Below, piece after piece: positions 10,192-19,655 of a stretch of DNA of 64,000 nt. How positions within the stretch are numbered: the first letter of the stretch is position 1; every line of letters begins with the position of its first letter. The DNA is taken from contig NZ_QOHG01000018.1 in assembly GCF_003319125.1 (NCBI RefSeq), positions 24,506 through 88,505 of the forward strand. The letters are read 5' to 3'. Under the pieces are notes generated by a model. That model saw nothing but the letters and a program-made list of their open reading frames with translations, had not been told where the DNA came from and ran no database searches. This DNA comes from Blastococcus sp. TF02A-26. GTDB taxonomy: Bacteria; Actinomycetota; Actinomycetes; Mycobacteriales; Geodermatophilaceae. The position numbers and the translations under genes are program-made.

Positions 10192-10914
10192 GTGGACGGC
10201 GGGACCGGAGTAGGAACCGGGATGGGTGACGGCGGCGACCGGCCGGCCGGTGGGCGGCACCGGGCACCGGAGCCGATGCAGTCCGCGCCTCCGGTGCCGC
10301 CGCCCGCACCGGTGCCGGCCCCGGCGCCGGTGGAGTCGCCCGCCCCCGTCCCGCCAGCGGCTCCGGCTCCCCGGCGGGAGTCCCGGGAGCACTCCGGGTC
10401 GTTCCCGGGGCGCTGGCTGGCCTGGATGCTGGCCGGCTTCCTCGTCGTCGGCGGTGGGCTGGTCGCCGGTTACGCCGCGATCGGCGATCCCGGGGCGCCC
10501 GCCGCGGACACCGGCTCGGCCGGCCCGTCGCCGTCGTCGTCCTCCCGGACCACGGGCAGCGGCGAGGCAGGCACGACGGCCGCGTCGGAGCTGCCGGCGC
10601 CCGTCGTCCCGCCGTGCGACGGCTCCTACGTGCTCATCGTGGGCAGCGTGACCACGCCGATCGGCTACCAGGACGCCGTGGTGCGGCTGCTCGACGCCAC
10701 CCCCGGCGCGCAGTGGTTCACCACGGAGGGCACCTGCGGTTCGCTGCGGGACCGGTCGGACGGCGGCACGTTGATCCACACCGTCTACCTCGGGCCGTTC
10801 CCGACCGCGGAGGCCGCGCTGGCCTCCTGCGCGGCGGGCCCGGCCGACGCGTACGCCAAACGCCTCGACGACGGCACCGGAGGAGCGGACGACGGCGTGG
10901 TGACCTGCGGCTGA
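10192..10914 (+). CDS. Membrane-anchored protein with extracytoplasmic SPOR-like domain
   Basis: 240 residues. A Pro/Ala-rich cytoplasmic N-terminus of about 70 residues, one membrane helix (WLAWMLAGFLVVGGGLVAGY), a Ser/Gly/Thr-rich linker, then about 90 residues with YVLIVGSVTTP and HTVYLGPFPTAEAAL. The repeated pattern resembles a SPOR-type peptidoglycan-binding fold. GTG start at 10192. Four extracytoplasmic cysteines may form disulfides. The function is not known. Confidence 0.65.
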   Translation: MDGGTGVGTGMGDGGDRPAGGRHRAPEPMQSAPPVPPPAPVPAPAPVESPAPVPPAAPAPRRESREHSGSFPGRWLAWMLAGFLVVGGGLVAGYAAIGDPGAPAADTGSAGPSPSSSSRTTGSGEAGTTAASELPAPVVPPCDGSYVLIVGSVTTPIGYQDAVVRLLDATPGAQWFTTEGTCGSLRDRSDGGTLIHTVYLGPFPTAEAALASCAAGPADAYAKRLDDGTGGADDGVVTCG

Positions 10915-11008
10915 ACCGGTCGCGCGGCGGGTCCGACGCGCCGCGGGTGTGGCGTGGATCCCTCGGTCGGGCACCCGTACCGGACGGCGCACCGGTACTC
11001 TCGCACGA

Positions 11009-12586
11009 GTGCCTCGCGGAGACGGACGGCTGACGCACGACCTCGACCCCCACTCACCCGGACCCCAGGACGCCTGTGGCGTCTTCGGCGTCTGGGCGCC
11101 GGGGGAGGAGGTCGCCAAGCTCACCTACTTCGGCCTGTACGCCCTCCAGCACCGCGGTCAGGAGGCGGCGGGGATCGCGGTCTCCGACGGCGCCTCGGTC
11201 GTGGTCTACAAGGACCTGGGCCTGGTCAGCCAGGTGTTCGACGAGGCGACCCTCGGCAGCCTGCGCGGCCACATCGCCGTCGGCCACACCCGGTACTCGA
11301 CCACCGGCTCCTCCACCTGGGAGAACGCGCAGCCGACCTTCCGCACCACCGACGCGGGCACCGGCCTGGCGCTCTGCCACAACGGCAACCTCGTGAACAC
11401 CGCGGAGCTGGCCAGCAAGGCCGCCGACGCCGGGGTCCGGGGCGCGTTCACCGCCAGCACCGACTCCGACCTGGTCACCTCGCTGATCGCCGCGCGGCCG
11501 GATCTGTCGGTGGAGGCGGCCGCGATGGAGGTCCTCCCGCAGCTGCGCGGCGCCTTCAGCCTGACGTTCATGGACGAGGACACCCTCTACGCCGCCCGTG
11601 ACCCGCAGGGTGTGCGGCCGCTGGTCCTCGGCCGGCTGGAGCGCGGCTGGGTCGTGGCCAGCGAGACGGCCGCGCTCGACATCGTCGGCGCATCCGTGGT
11701 GCGCGAGGTCGAGCCCGGCGAGCTCATCGCCATCGACGCCGACGGCCTGCGCAGCCAGCACTTCGCCGCGGCCGAGCCCAAGGGCTGCGTCTTCGAGTAC
11801 GTCTACCTGGCCCGCCCCGACACGACGATCTCCGGTCGCGGCGTGCACGCCGCCCGCGTCGAGATCGGGCGCCGGCTGGCCAAGGAGCACCCGGTCGAGG
11901 CCGACCTCGTCATCCCGGTGCCGGAGTCCGGCACGCCGGCCGCGGTCGGGTACGCCGAGGCCAGCGGCATCCCCTACGGGCTGGGCCTGGTCAAGAACTC
12001 CTACGTGGGCCGGACCTTCATCCAGCCCAGCCAGACGATCCGCCAGCTGGGCATCCGGCTGAAGCTCAACCCGCTGCGCGACGTCATCCGCGGCAAGCGA
12101 CTGGTCGTCGTCGACGACTCGATCGTCCGCGGCAACACCCAGCGCGCCCTCATCCGCATGCTCCGCGAGGCCGGCGCGGTCGAGGTGCACGTGCGGATCG
12201 CGTCCCCGCCGGTGAAGTGGCCGTGCTTCTACGGCATCGACTTCGCCAGCCGCGCCGAGCTGATCGCCAACGGGCTGGAGCTGGACGGCGTGCGGGCGTC
12301 GATCAACGCCGACTCCCTGGGCTACGTCTCCGAGCAGGGGCTGATCGCGGCCACCGAGCAGCCGGCCAACCGGCTGTGCACCGCCTGCTTCACCGGTGAG
12401 TACCCGATCGACCTCGGCGAGACCGACGTGCTGGGCAAGCACGTGCTCGAGTCTCTCCCGGCCCACCCCGGCCGCACGCCGATGCCGCGGCCCGACGCCT
12501 CGCGCGCCGTGACCGGCTGGACCGGTCAGCAGGCCGGCAGCGCCACCGTGCCCGGCGGTGCGGACGACGCCCTCAGCCGCCCGTGA
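11009..12586 (+). CDS. purF: Amidophosphoribosyltransferase PurF
   Basis: 525 residues, committed step of purine synthesis (PRPP plus glutamine to phosphoribosylamine). The Ntn nucleophile is Cys23 in DACGVFGVWAP, after a short propeptide that must be removed. The PRPP loop is LVVVDDSIVRGNTQ. C-terminal cysteines (NRLCTACFTGEYP) fit the iron-sulfur form of the enzyme. GTG at 11009 was chosen to give a short propeptide. The stop overlaps the purM start. Confidence 0.95.
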   Translation: MPRGDGRLTHDLDPHSPGPQDACGVFGVWAPGEEVAKLTYFGLYALQHRGQEAAGIAVSDGASVVVYKDLGLVSQVFDEATLGSLRGHIAVGHTRYSTTGSSTWENAQPTFRTTDAGTGLALCHNGNLVNTAELASKAADAGVRGAFTASTDSDLVTSLIAARPDLSVEAAAMEVLPQLRGAFSLTFMDEDTLYAARDPQGVRPLVLGRLERGWVVASETAALDIVGASVVREVEPGELIAIDADGLRSQHFAAAEPKGCVFEYVYLARPDTTISGRGVHAARVEIGRRLAKEHPVEADLVIPVPESGTPAAVGYAEASGIPYGLGLVKNSYVGRTFIQPSQTIRQLGIRLKLNPLRDVIRGKRLVVVDDSIVRGNTQRALIRMLREAGAVEVHVRIASPPVKWPCFYGIDFASRAELIANGLELDGVRASINADSLGYVSEQGLIAATEQPANRLCTACFTGEYPIDLGETDVLGKHVLESLPAHPGRTPMPRPDASRAVTGWTGQQAGSATVPGGADDALSRP

Positions 12587-13644
12587 GCGACCCGCAGTTC
12601 ACCTACGCCGCCAGCGGCGTCGACATCGACGCCGGTGAGCGCGCCGTCACGCTGATGCGCAGCGCCGTCGAGCGCACCAACCGGCCCGAGGTCGTCGGCG
12701 GGCTCGGGGGCTTCGCCGGGCTCTTCGCACTCGACGTGGCGAAGTACCGGCGGCCGCTGCTCGCGTCGTCGACCGATGGCGTCGGCACGAAGATCGCGCT
12801 GGCCCGCCAGCTGGACCGGCACGACACCGTCGGCATCGACCTGGTCGCCATGGTCGTCGACGACCTGGTCGCCTGCGGCGCCGAGCCGCTGTTCCTGCAG
12901 GACTACGTCGCCTGCGGGCGCGTGGTGCCCGAGCGGATCGCCGCGATCGTCACCGGCATCGCCGAGGGCTGCACCCGGTCCGGCGCGGCGCTGGTCGGCG
13001 GGGAGACCGCCGAGCACGGCGACCTCATGGCGCCCGACGACTACGACCTCGCGGCCACCGCGGTCGGGGTCGTGGAGGCCGACGCGGTGCTGGGCCCGGA
13101 GCGGGTGCGCGCCGGTGACGTCGTCGTGGCGATGGGGTCGTCGGGCTTCCACTCCAACGGCTACTCGCTGGTGCGGAAGGTCGTCGCGAGCGCCGGCCTG
13201 GACCTCACCGGCACCCCGGCCGGGCTCGACCGCCCGCTGGGCGACGTGCTGCTGGAGCCGACGCGCATCTACGCCCTGGACTGCCTCGCGCTGGTCGAGG
13301 AGCTCGGTGTCGACGGCGTGCACGCGTTCGCCCACATCACCGGCGGCGGGCTGGCCGGCAACACCGTCCGGGTCGTGCCCGACGGCGCCGAGGCCGTGCT
13401 CGACCGCGCCACCTGGGAGCTGCCTGCGGTGGTGCACCTGCTCGAGGAGCACGGCGTGCCGCGCGCGGAGTCCGAGCGGGCGTTCAACTGCGGCGTCGGC
13501 ATGGTCGCCGTCGTCGCCGCCGAGGCCGCCGACCGGGTCGTCGCCCAGCTCACCGGGCGCGGGGTGCCCGCCTGGGTCGCCGGCACCGTGCAGGACGCCG
13601 CGGGAGCGCCCGCGAGCGCCCGCCTGGTGGGCGGCTACCGCTAG
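12583..13644 (+). CDS. purM: Phosphoribosylformylglycinamidine cyclo-ligase (AIR synthetase) PurM
   Basis: 353 residues. It closes FGAM to AIR with ATP, directly downstream of the PurSQL step. Typical motifs are STDGVGTK, GIDLVAMVVDDL, GGETAEHGDLM and GSSGFHSNGYSLVRK. The GTG at 12583 overlaps the purF TGA by four bases. The frame is intact and of normal length. Confidence 0.97.
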   Translation: MSDPQFTYAASGVDIDAGERAVTLMRSAVERTNRPEVVGGLGGFAGLFALDVAKYRRPLLASSTDGVGTKIALARQLDRHDTVGIDLVAMVVDDLVACGAEPLFLQDYVACGRVVPERIAAIVTGIAEGCTRSGAALVGGETAEHGDLMAPDDYDLAATAVGVVEADAVLGPERVRAGDVVVAMGSSGFHSNGYSLVRKVVASAGLDLTGTPAGLDRPLGDVLLEPTRIYALDCLALVEELGVDGVHAFAHITGGGLAGNTVRVVPDGAEAVLDRATWELPAVVHLLEEHGVPRAESERAFNCGVGMVAVVAAEAADRVVAQLTGRGVPAWVAGTVQDAAGAPASARLVGGYR

Positions 13645-13690
13645 CGGGTCGCCGGCCCCCGCCCGGGGCCGGTCTCGCGGACAGGACGAC

Positions 13691-13724
13691 GCCACCGCCG
13701 TCCCCGGTCGGGGACAGCGGTGGC
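13691..13724. terminator. Bidirectional terminator between purM and the DUF3073 gene
   Basis: Inverted repeat with 15-base arms (GCCACCGCCGTCCCC and GGGGACAGCGGTGGC), one mismatch and a four-base loop, between two converging genes. It has no T-run, as is common in GC-rich actinobacteria. Confidence 0.75.
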
Positions 13725-13743
13725 AGTCAGGCTCGGCCGCTGG

Positions 13744-13968
13744 TCAGCGGCTGGTGGCCCAGTCGTCGTCCGAGTCGTCGTCCGCCCAGCGGTCGGCGTA
13801 CTCGTCGTCGTCCTCGTCGTCGTCGTCCTTCGCCGCGTGCGACGGCGTGTAGGTCGACGGAGATCCGGCCAGTTCGCGCTGGAGCGCGGAGAGGTCGGTG
13901 TTGGGTGAGCTGTACTTGAGCTCACGGGCCACGCGTGTCTGCTTGGCCTTCGCTCGGCCGCGCCCCAT
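13744..13968 (-). CDS. DUF3073 family protein
   Basis: 74 residues. Basic N-terminus MGRGRAKAKQTRVARELKYS followed by an acidic Asp-rich tail; this is the DUF3073 pattern conserved next to purM in actinobacteria. The ATG at 13968 has AGGGGG upstream. The function is unknown; the charge split suggests a nucleic-acid or protein adaptor, which is speculation. Confidence 0.85.
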   Translation of the reverse strand: MGRGRAKAKQTRVARELKYSSPNTDLSALQRELAGSPSTYTPSHAAKDDDDEDDDEYADRWADDDSDDDWATSR

Positions 13969-14172
13969 CGGCTCGACCCCCTCGTTACGGAGTACGGGAG
14001 CCCAGCTCCGGGCTGAGCGGCCCGCCTGGCGACCCCGACTGAGTGACTGTGTCTCGATCGAGCTTACGACACGCGTCGGCGGCGGGCACACGTCCTCCCC
14101 CCGGGGTCGCCCGTCCGGGCGCAGGAGGCGGGCCGTTCCGCGGTGGAGCCGGCTCCGGGTGTGACCAGCGCC

Positions 14173-15237
14173 TCAGCGCGGCAGCCGGATGGTGGCCAGC
14201 CGGCCGACCGAGCGGATGCGCTCCTCGGCCAGCCGGTCGGCGGCCACGGCGGGGGAGACGCCGGCGTCCTCGGCCGCCCGCAGGACCCGCAGCGTGACGT
14301 CGAAGATGCCCGCCGCCCGCGCCTCGGCCCGCGCGAAGGAGAAGCCGTGCCGCTCGTCCTCGACCTGGATGACGCCGCCGGCGTTCACCAGGTAGTCCGG
14401 GGCGTAGAGGACGCCGCGCTCCTGCAGCGCCGCGGCGGTCCCCGGACCGGCCAGCTGGTTGTTCGCACCGCCGCAGACGATCTCGGCCTGCAGGGCGGCG
14501 ACCGTGTCGTCGTCGAGCGCCCCGCCGAGGGCGCACGGCGCGTAGACGTCGGCGGGGGTGCGCACCAGGGTCCGCGTGTCGGCCACGGCCTCGACCTGCG
14601 GGTGCCGGGCGCGGACCCGCTCCACGGCGTCGGTGTCGACGTCGGTGACGACGACGGAGGCGCCGTCCTCGACGAGCCGGTCGACCAGCCAGCTGCCGAC
14701 CTTGCCGACGCCGGCGACCGCGACCCGGCGGCCGGACAGGGTCGGTGCACCCCAGCGGTGCTCGGCGGCGGCGCGCATCCCCTGGAAGACGCCGTAGGCG
14801 GTGAGCACGGAGGAGTCCCCGCACCCGCCCATGGCCAGCGACCGCCCGTGGGCGAACCGGGTCTCCCGGGCGACGACGTCGAGGTCGGCGTTGTTCGTCC
14901 CCACGTCGCAGGCGGTGAGGTACCGGCCGCCCAGTGCCTCGACGAAGCGGCCGTAGGCGCGCAGCAGGGCCTCGGTCTTGTGGGTGCGCGGATCGCCGAT
15001 GATCACGCCCTTGCCGCCCCCGAGGTCGAGGCCGGCCAGGCTGTTCTTGTAGGCCATCGCCGTCGACAGGGCCAGGGCGTCGGCGACCGCCTCGGCCTCG
15101 CTCGCGTAGGGGTGGAAGCGGGTGCCGCCGAGGGCCGGCCCCAGTGCCGTCGAGTAGACGGCGATCACCGCCCGCAGCCCCGACTCCGGATCGGAGCAGA
15201 AGACGACCTGTTCGTGACCGGAGCCGAAGACGTCCAC
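14173..15237 (-). CDS. Leu/Val/Phe dehydrogenase family amino acid dehydrogenase
   Basis: 354 residues. It deaminates a branched-chain or aromatic amino acid to the 2-oxo acid with NAD+. Visible are [15 protein letters not shown], the catalytic lysine segments [18 protein letters not shown], and the Rossmann motif [15 protein letters not shown]. Valine dehydrogenase (vdh-like) is the likely specific name in this position, but the substrate cannot be fixed from sequence. Monocistronic, transcribed toward the DUF3073 gene. Confidence 0.88.
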   Translation of the reverse strand: MDVFGSGHEQVVFCSDPESGLRAVIAVYSTALGPALGGTRFHPYASEAEAVADALALSTAMAYKNSLAGLDLGGGKGVIIGDPRTHKTEALLRAYGRFVEALGGRYLTACDVGTNNADLDVVARETRFAHGRSLAMGGCGDSSVLTAYGVFQGMRAAAEHRWGAPTLSGRRVAVAGVGKVGSWLVDRLVEDGASVVVTDVDTDAVERVRARHPQVEAVADTRTLVRTPADVYAPCALGGALDDDTVAALQAEIVCGGANNQLAGPGTAAALQERGVLYAPDYLVNAGGVIQVEDERHGFSFARAEARAAGIFDVTLRVLRAAEDAGVSPAVAADRLAEERIRSVGRLATIRLPR

Positions 15238-15459
15238 GGCCCGAGCCTATTTCGGCGCGGTGTACCGCGGATCACCCGGGAGAAATCTGCGGCACGGGCT
15301 CAAGGTCACCCGGATTGGTGACGACAACGAGTGGGACAGAAGTGAACCGGGTGCTCGATGAGCACGGTGTGGTCACGGTGCCGCGTGTTGCGCCGGTGAC
15401 GGACAGTCACGGCGCCACGCTGCTCCGGCTCACCCCCCTCTTCCCCAGGGAGCGAACGC

Positions 15460-16827
15460 ATGTCGCAGGCCACCGCCTCCGGGCGCGAGACGACCGAGGT
15501 CCGGGCCCGTTCCGGGCTCCGCCGTCGCCGCGGCCTGCGCATGGCCGTGGCCGGGGTGCTCGCCGGGGCGGTGCTCCTCGGCTCCGCGGCCCCCGCGCTG
15601 GCGGTCCCGGCCCCGCCGTCGAACCCCACCGACGACCAGATCGCCAGCGCCCGCGCCCAGCAGGACGCCGCCGCTGCCGAGGTCGGCCGGATCGCCGCCC
15701 TCGTGGCCGGTGCGGAGGCCGAGCTCGAGCGGCTCAACGTGCTCGCCGAGGCCGCCGGCACGGCCTTCCTCGCCGCCGAGGAGGCACGCGTGGTCGCCCA
15801 GGCCGCCGCCGACGAGGCCGCCGCCCAGCTGCAGGCCGCGGCCGACGCCGTCGCCGCCGCGCAGAGCCGGATCGGCGAGTTCGCCCGCACCAGCTACATG
15901 AACGGCAGCCGGCTCACCACCACGCAGGCGCTCCTCGACGCCGAGGGCCCGGCCGAGCTGATCCAGCGCGCGGCGCTGCTGGAGTACGTGGGCGACACCC
16001 AGGTCGACGTCCTCGACTCCCTGGAGCTGGCCCGCGTGCAGCAGGCCAACGCCGAGTCCCAGGCCCGTGCCACCCGTGACGCCGCGGCCGCCGCTGAGGC
16101 GCAGGCCGCGGAGGCCAAGCAGGCCGCCGACGACCAGGCGGCCACCCAGGCGGCCGCCTACAGCGAGGTCGCCGCCCAGAAGGCCCAGTACGACCAGCAG
16201 CTCGAGGCCGCGAACATCCTGCTGCTCCAGCTGCAGGGGGCGCGTGACGCCTACCAGCAGTGGCAGCAGCAGAAGGCCGCGGAAGAGGCCGCGGCCCGTG
16301 CCGCGGCCGAGCAGGCGGCGCGCGAGGCGGCTGCTGCCGCTGCCGCTGCCCGGGCGCAGGCCCAGAGCGGCGGGAGCGGGAGCGGCGGGGGCGGGGGCGG
16401 CAGCGCCGCGTCCGGCGGCAGCGGTCCCTACGTCAAGCCGACCTCCGGCCGGACCTCCAGCTGCTTCGGCTCGCGCTGGGGCTCGCTGCACGGCGGCGTC
16501 GACATCGCCGCGCCGATCGGTACGCCGATCTACGCCGCGCACAGCGGCGTGGTGGTGCGGGCCGGCGCGGCCACCGGGTTCGGCCTCGCGGTCTACATCA
16601 AGGGCGACGACGGCGCGGTCACCGTCTACGGCCACGTCAACGACTACTTCGTCCGCGCCGGCGAGCGGGTGTCGGCCGGCGAGCAGATCGCCGAGGTCGG
16701 CAACCGCGGTCAGTCGACCGGCCCGCACCTGCACTTCGAGGTGCACCCCGGCGGCGCCACCCACGGCGGCCAGGTCGACCCCGTCCCGTGGCTGCGCGCC
16801 CGCGGGGTCAGCATCAGCGGCTGCTGA
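15460..16827 (+). CDS. Secreted M23-family peptidase with coiled-coil domain
   Basis: 455 residues. A twin-basic N-terminus and a signal segment (RMAVAGVLAGAVLLGSAAPA) precede a long Ala/Gln-rich coiled coil (about residues 55-290), a Gly/Ser linker and a C-terminal LytM/M23 domain with HGGVDIAAP, VYGHVN and GPHLHFEVHP zinc/active-site motifs. The domain order matches RipA/EnvC-like cell-wall hydrolases or their regulators. The 220 bases upstream show no riboswitch I can support. Confidence 0.9.
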   Translation: MSQATASGRETTEVRARSGLRRRRGLRMAVAGVLAGAVLLGSAAPALAVPAPPSNPTDDQIASARAQQDAAAAEVGRIAALVAGAEAELERLNVLAEAAGTAFLAAEEARVVAQAAADEAAAQLQAAADAVAAAQSRIGEFARTSYMNGSRLTTTQALLDAEGPAELIQRAALLEYVGDTQVDVLDSLELARVQQANAESQARATRDAAAAAEAQAAEAKQAADDQAATQAAAYSEVAAQKAQYDQQLEAANILLLQLQGARDAYQQWQQQKAAEEAAARAAAEQAAREAAAAAAAARAQAQSGGSGSGGGGGGSAASGGSGPYVKPTSGRTSSCFGSRWGSLHGGVDIAAPIGTPIYAAHSGVVVRAGAATGFGLAVYIKGDDGAVTVYGHVNDYFVRAGERVSAGEQIAEVGNRGQSTGPHLHFEVHPGGATHGGQVDPVPWLRARGVSISGC

Positions 16828-16848
16828 CCACCCCCCTCCCGACACGAG

Positions 16849-16883
16849 AGCGGCCCGCCACCCCGACGGGGTGGCGGGCCGCT
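16849..16883. terminator. Bidirectional terminator
   Basis: Perfect 16-base stem (AGCGGCCCGCCACCCC and its complement) with a three-base GAC loop, between the converging M23 and lipoprotein genes. Confidence 0.88.
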
Positions 16884-16904
16884 CCGCTCAGTGAGGGCGG
16901 TCGA

Positions 16905-17408
16905 TCAGGAGCAGTTGGCGCTGCCGAACTCGTCGACGGCCTGCCCGGACGGACCGGTGAAGGCGGCCTGGAACTCCTCGTTGGCCGCCTGGAACTGCTG
17001 CAGGCCCTCCGGCGTGGCCAGGTCCACGGAGCTGCCGACCTCGACCCAGTTGCGGAGCGCGTCGCCCAGCAGGGCCCAGTCGTCGGCGATCTCCGCCGGG
17101 GGCTCGGCGGCGTCGAAGGTCTGCGACGCCACGCCCAGCTGCTGGATGATCTGCGCCGGGTCGCTGGCCGACTGCACCGCCGTCAGGTCGCTGACGAACG
17201 CCTCGGCGTCGGCGCAGAACGCCGCCAGCTCCTCGTCGCCGCCGGAGCTCTCGCTCGTCTCGGACGAGGAGGAGCTGCTGGAGCTGGAGCTCGAGGAGGA
17301 GGACGAGGACGAGCTGTCGTTGTCGTCGTCACCACCGCAGCCGGCCAGGAAGAGGACGGCGGCGGCCGTGGCGACCATGGGAGGGGCCAGGCGTCGGAGA
17401 GCGCGCAT
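16905..17408 (-). CDS. Lipoprotein with long serine linker
   Basis: 167 residues. Signal peptide with lipobox LFLAGC, a short acid patch, then an uninterrupted run of about 18 serines, then a helical C-terminal domain with two cysteines (FCADAEAF and SANCS). The serine run spaces the domain from the membrane anchor. No family recognised beyond small actinobacterial lipoproteins. Confidence 0.8.
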   Translation of the reverse strand: MRALRRLAPPMVATAAAVLFLAGCGGDDDNDSSSSSSSSSSSSSSSSSSETSESSGGDEELAAFCADAEAFVSDLTAVQSASDPAQIIQQLGVASQTFDAAEPPAEIADDWALLGDALRNWVEVGSSVDLATPEGLQQFQAANEEFQAAFTGPSGQAVDEFGSANCS

Positions 17409-17466
17409 GGGTCAGGACCGTAGTGGTCCGGCGCGCTGCCTGCTGTCACCCGCTAGCGTGCGGCGC

Positions 17467-18333
17467 GTGGACGCACCTCTGGACCCACGGCTCACCTGGG
17501 CCCTGCCCGACCCGGGTTCCATGGCGCGCACGGCTGAGCTGGAGCCGCTGGTCACCCGCGTGCTGGCACCCAACCCGTCGGGCATGACCCTCGACGGCAC
17601 CAACACCTACGTGGTCGGCGCGCCGGGCAGCGGGCAGGCGGTCCTGGTCGACCCCGGCCCCGACGACGCGGCCCACCTGGCCGCCGTCGAGGAGGCGCTG
17701 GCCGCGCGGGACGCCCGCTGCGTCGCCGTCCTGGTGACCCACCACCACGGGGACCACGCCGAGGCGGCTCTGCCGTGGGGCGAGCGGTTCGGCGCGCAGG
17801 TGGCCGCCGCCGACCCCGCCGTGGCCGGCCCGGGTGGGCGGGTCCTGGGGCAGGGCGAGCGGCTGCGGCTGGCCGGGACGGCGCTGGACGTCGTCGCCAC
17901 CCCCGGCCACTGCGCCGACCACCTCGCCTTCCGCGTCGAGTCCGGCGCGGTGCTGGTCGGCGACCACGTGCTAGGCCGTGGCACCTCGGTGATCTCCCAC
18001 CCCGAGGGCGACGTCATCGCGTACCTGGAGTCGCTGCGGCGGGTGTACGACCTCGGGCCGAGCGCCCTGTACTGCGGGCACGGGCCGGAGCTGACCGAGG
18101 ACCCGCTCGCCGTCCTCGACTACTACCTGGCCCACCGCGGCTTCCGGGAGCAGCAGGTGCTGGCGGCGGTCGCCGACGGAGCCCGCAGCGTCGACGACCT
18201 GGTGGCCACCATCTACGCCGCCGTGCCGCGGGAGGTGTGGCCCGCCGCGGCCGCCTCGACCCGCTCCATGCTCGACAAGCTGGCGCTCGAGGGCAGGCTG
18301 ACCGTGTCCGGGGACGAGGTCCGCCCCGCATGA
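17467..18333 (+). CDS. MBL-fold metallo-hydrolase (LACTB2/RNase-like subgroup)
   Basis: 288 residues with VTHHHGDHAEAALP, ATPGHCADH, GDHVLG and a C-terminal winged-helix-like region. The NPSGMTLDGTNTYVVG start is typical of the LACTB2-like group, some of which are nucleases. GTG at 17467 is used; a GTG nine bases upstream is equally possible. The stop overlaps the next ATG (ATGA), so the three genes from here to 21172 are one operon. Confidence 0.85.
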   Translation: MDAPLDPRLTWALPDPGSMARTAELEPLVTRVLAPNPSGMTLDGTNTYVVGAPGSGQAVLVDPGPDDAAHLAAVEEALAARDARCVAVLVTHHHGDHAEAALPWGERFGAQVAAADPAVAGPGGRVLGQGERLRLAGTALDVVATPGHCADHLAFRVESGAVLVGDHVLGRGTSVISHPEGDVIAYLESLRRVYDLGPSALYCGHGPELTEDPLAVLDYYLAHRGFREQQVLAAVADGARSVDDLVATIYAAVPREVWPAAAASTRSMLDKLALEGRLTVSGDEVRPA

Positions 18334-19655
18334 CGGCGGTGCCGGTCGTCCGCGCCGCCGACAGCGAGCGGGACCAGCGGCGGGCCGCGGCCGCGCTGCA
18401 CGCGGCGGGCGTGCGCCCCGGCGACCGGTTGCTGGTCTCCGCCGGCGCGTCCCCGGCGCTGCTGGCCGTCGTCCTCGGCGCGCTGCGCACCGGCATCGTC
18501 CCGGTGGTCCTGGACCCGGCACTGCCGGCAGCCGAACGGGCGGAGCTCGCCGCCGACGCCGACCCGGCGCTCGACGTCGGCGACGACCCGGCGCGGCTGC
18601 TGACCGGCACGGGGGAGGCGGACCTGGTCGACGTGCCGCTGGCCCGGCCGATGCACTACACGTCCGGTACCACGGGCCGCCGGAAGGGCGTCTGGTCCGG
18701 GGTGCTCGACGAGGACGACGCCCGCGCGCTCGCCGCCGAGGAGATCGACCTGTGGGGGTTCGTCCCCGGCGACCGCCACCTCGTGCTCTCCCCGCTGCAC
18801 CACTCCGCGCCGCTGCGCTTCTCCATCCACACGCTGCTGGCCGGGGGCGAGGTGCTGCTGCCCGGGCCGTTCGACGTGATCCGGGCGGCCGAGGCGATCT
18901 CCACGCTGCGGCCGACCACCGCGTTCTGCGTGCCCACCCACCTCCAGCGGCTGATCGCGCACGGACGGGTCGACTGGTCCTCCTTCCGCCGGCTGGTGCA
19001 TGCCGGCGCGCCGTGTCCGGAGCCGCTGAAGCGGGCCGTGCTCGACGCGGCGCCCGAGGGCAGCGTCTGGGAGTTCTACGGCTCGACCGAGGCGCAGTTC
19101 ACCGTGTGCTCGCCGGAGGACTGGCTGGCGCATCCGGGCAGCGTGGGCCGGGCCCGTCCCGGCCGGGCGCTGGAGACCGACGAGCGCGGTCAGCTGTGGT
19201 GCACCGTGCCGCGCTGGGCCCGCTTCGAGTACTGGCGCGCGCCGGAGAAGACCGCGGCGGCCTGGCGCGGGGACCGGGTCACCGTCGGTGACCTCGGCCG
19301 CGTCGACGACGACGGCCGCGGTGGTCGCATCGTGTGGCTCGACGGTCGCCGCGAGGACCTGGTCATCTCCGGCGGGGTGAACGTCTACCCCGCCGAGGTC
19401 GAGGCGGTCCTCGACACCCACCCGGGGGTCGTGGAGAGCGCCGTCGTGGGCGTTCCCGACGCGGACTGGGGGCAGCGCGTGGTCGCCGCCTACGTGGGCG
19501 ACGCCGATCCGGGGGCGCTCGCGGCCTGGGCGCGGGAACGGCTGGCGCCGGCAAAGCGGCCCAAGAGTCTGCACCCGGTCGGCGAGCTGCCACGGACCTC
19601 GACCGGCAAGGTGCGCCGGCTGGACCTGCCCGGCCTGCTCGGACTGGGGACGTGA
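18330..19655 (+). CDS. AMP-binding (acyl-CoA synthetase-like) ligase
   Basis: 441 residues, adenylate-forming enzyme. The P-loop-like YTSGTTGRRKG, the A5-type EFYGSTEAQ, the DGRREDLVISGGVNVYPAEV hinge region and a terminal TGKVRR lysine motif are all present. It is shorter than most acyl-CoA synthetases (500 or more), mostly in the N-terminal part. The substrate is unknown. Overlapping stop and start codons join it to the MBL and GMC genes. Confidence 0.85.
   Translation: MTAVPVVRAADSERDQRRAAAALHAAGVRPGDRLLVSAGASPALLAVVLGALRTGIVPVVLDPALPAAERAELAADADPALDVGDDPARLLTGTGEADLVDVPLARPMHYTSGTTGRRKGVWSGVLDEDDARALAAEEIDLWGFVPGDRHLVLSPLHHSAPLRFSIHTLLAGGEVLLPGPFDVIRAAEAISTLRPTTAFCVPTHLQRLIAHGRVDWSSFRRLVHAGAPCPEPLKRAVLDAAPEGSVWEFYGSTEAQFTVCSPEDWLAHPGSVGRARPGRALETDERGQLWCTVPRWARFEYWRAPEKTAAAWRGDRVTVGDLGRVDDDGRGGRIVWLDGRREDLVISGGVNVYPAEVEAVLDTHPGVVESAVVGVPDADWGQRVVAAYVGDADPGALAAWARERLAPAKRPKSLHPVGELPRTSTGKVRRLDLPGLLGLGT

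Noticed and set aside
15243..15459. Possible ydaO/c-di-AMP riboswitch before the M23 peptidase
   Set aside because: Such riboswitches often precede actinobacterial cell-wall hydrolases, but I could not find the conserved core or its pairing here.
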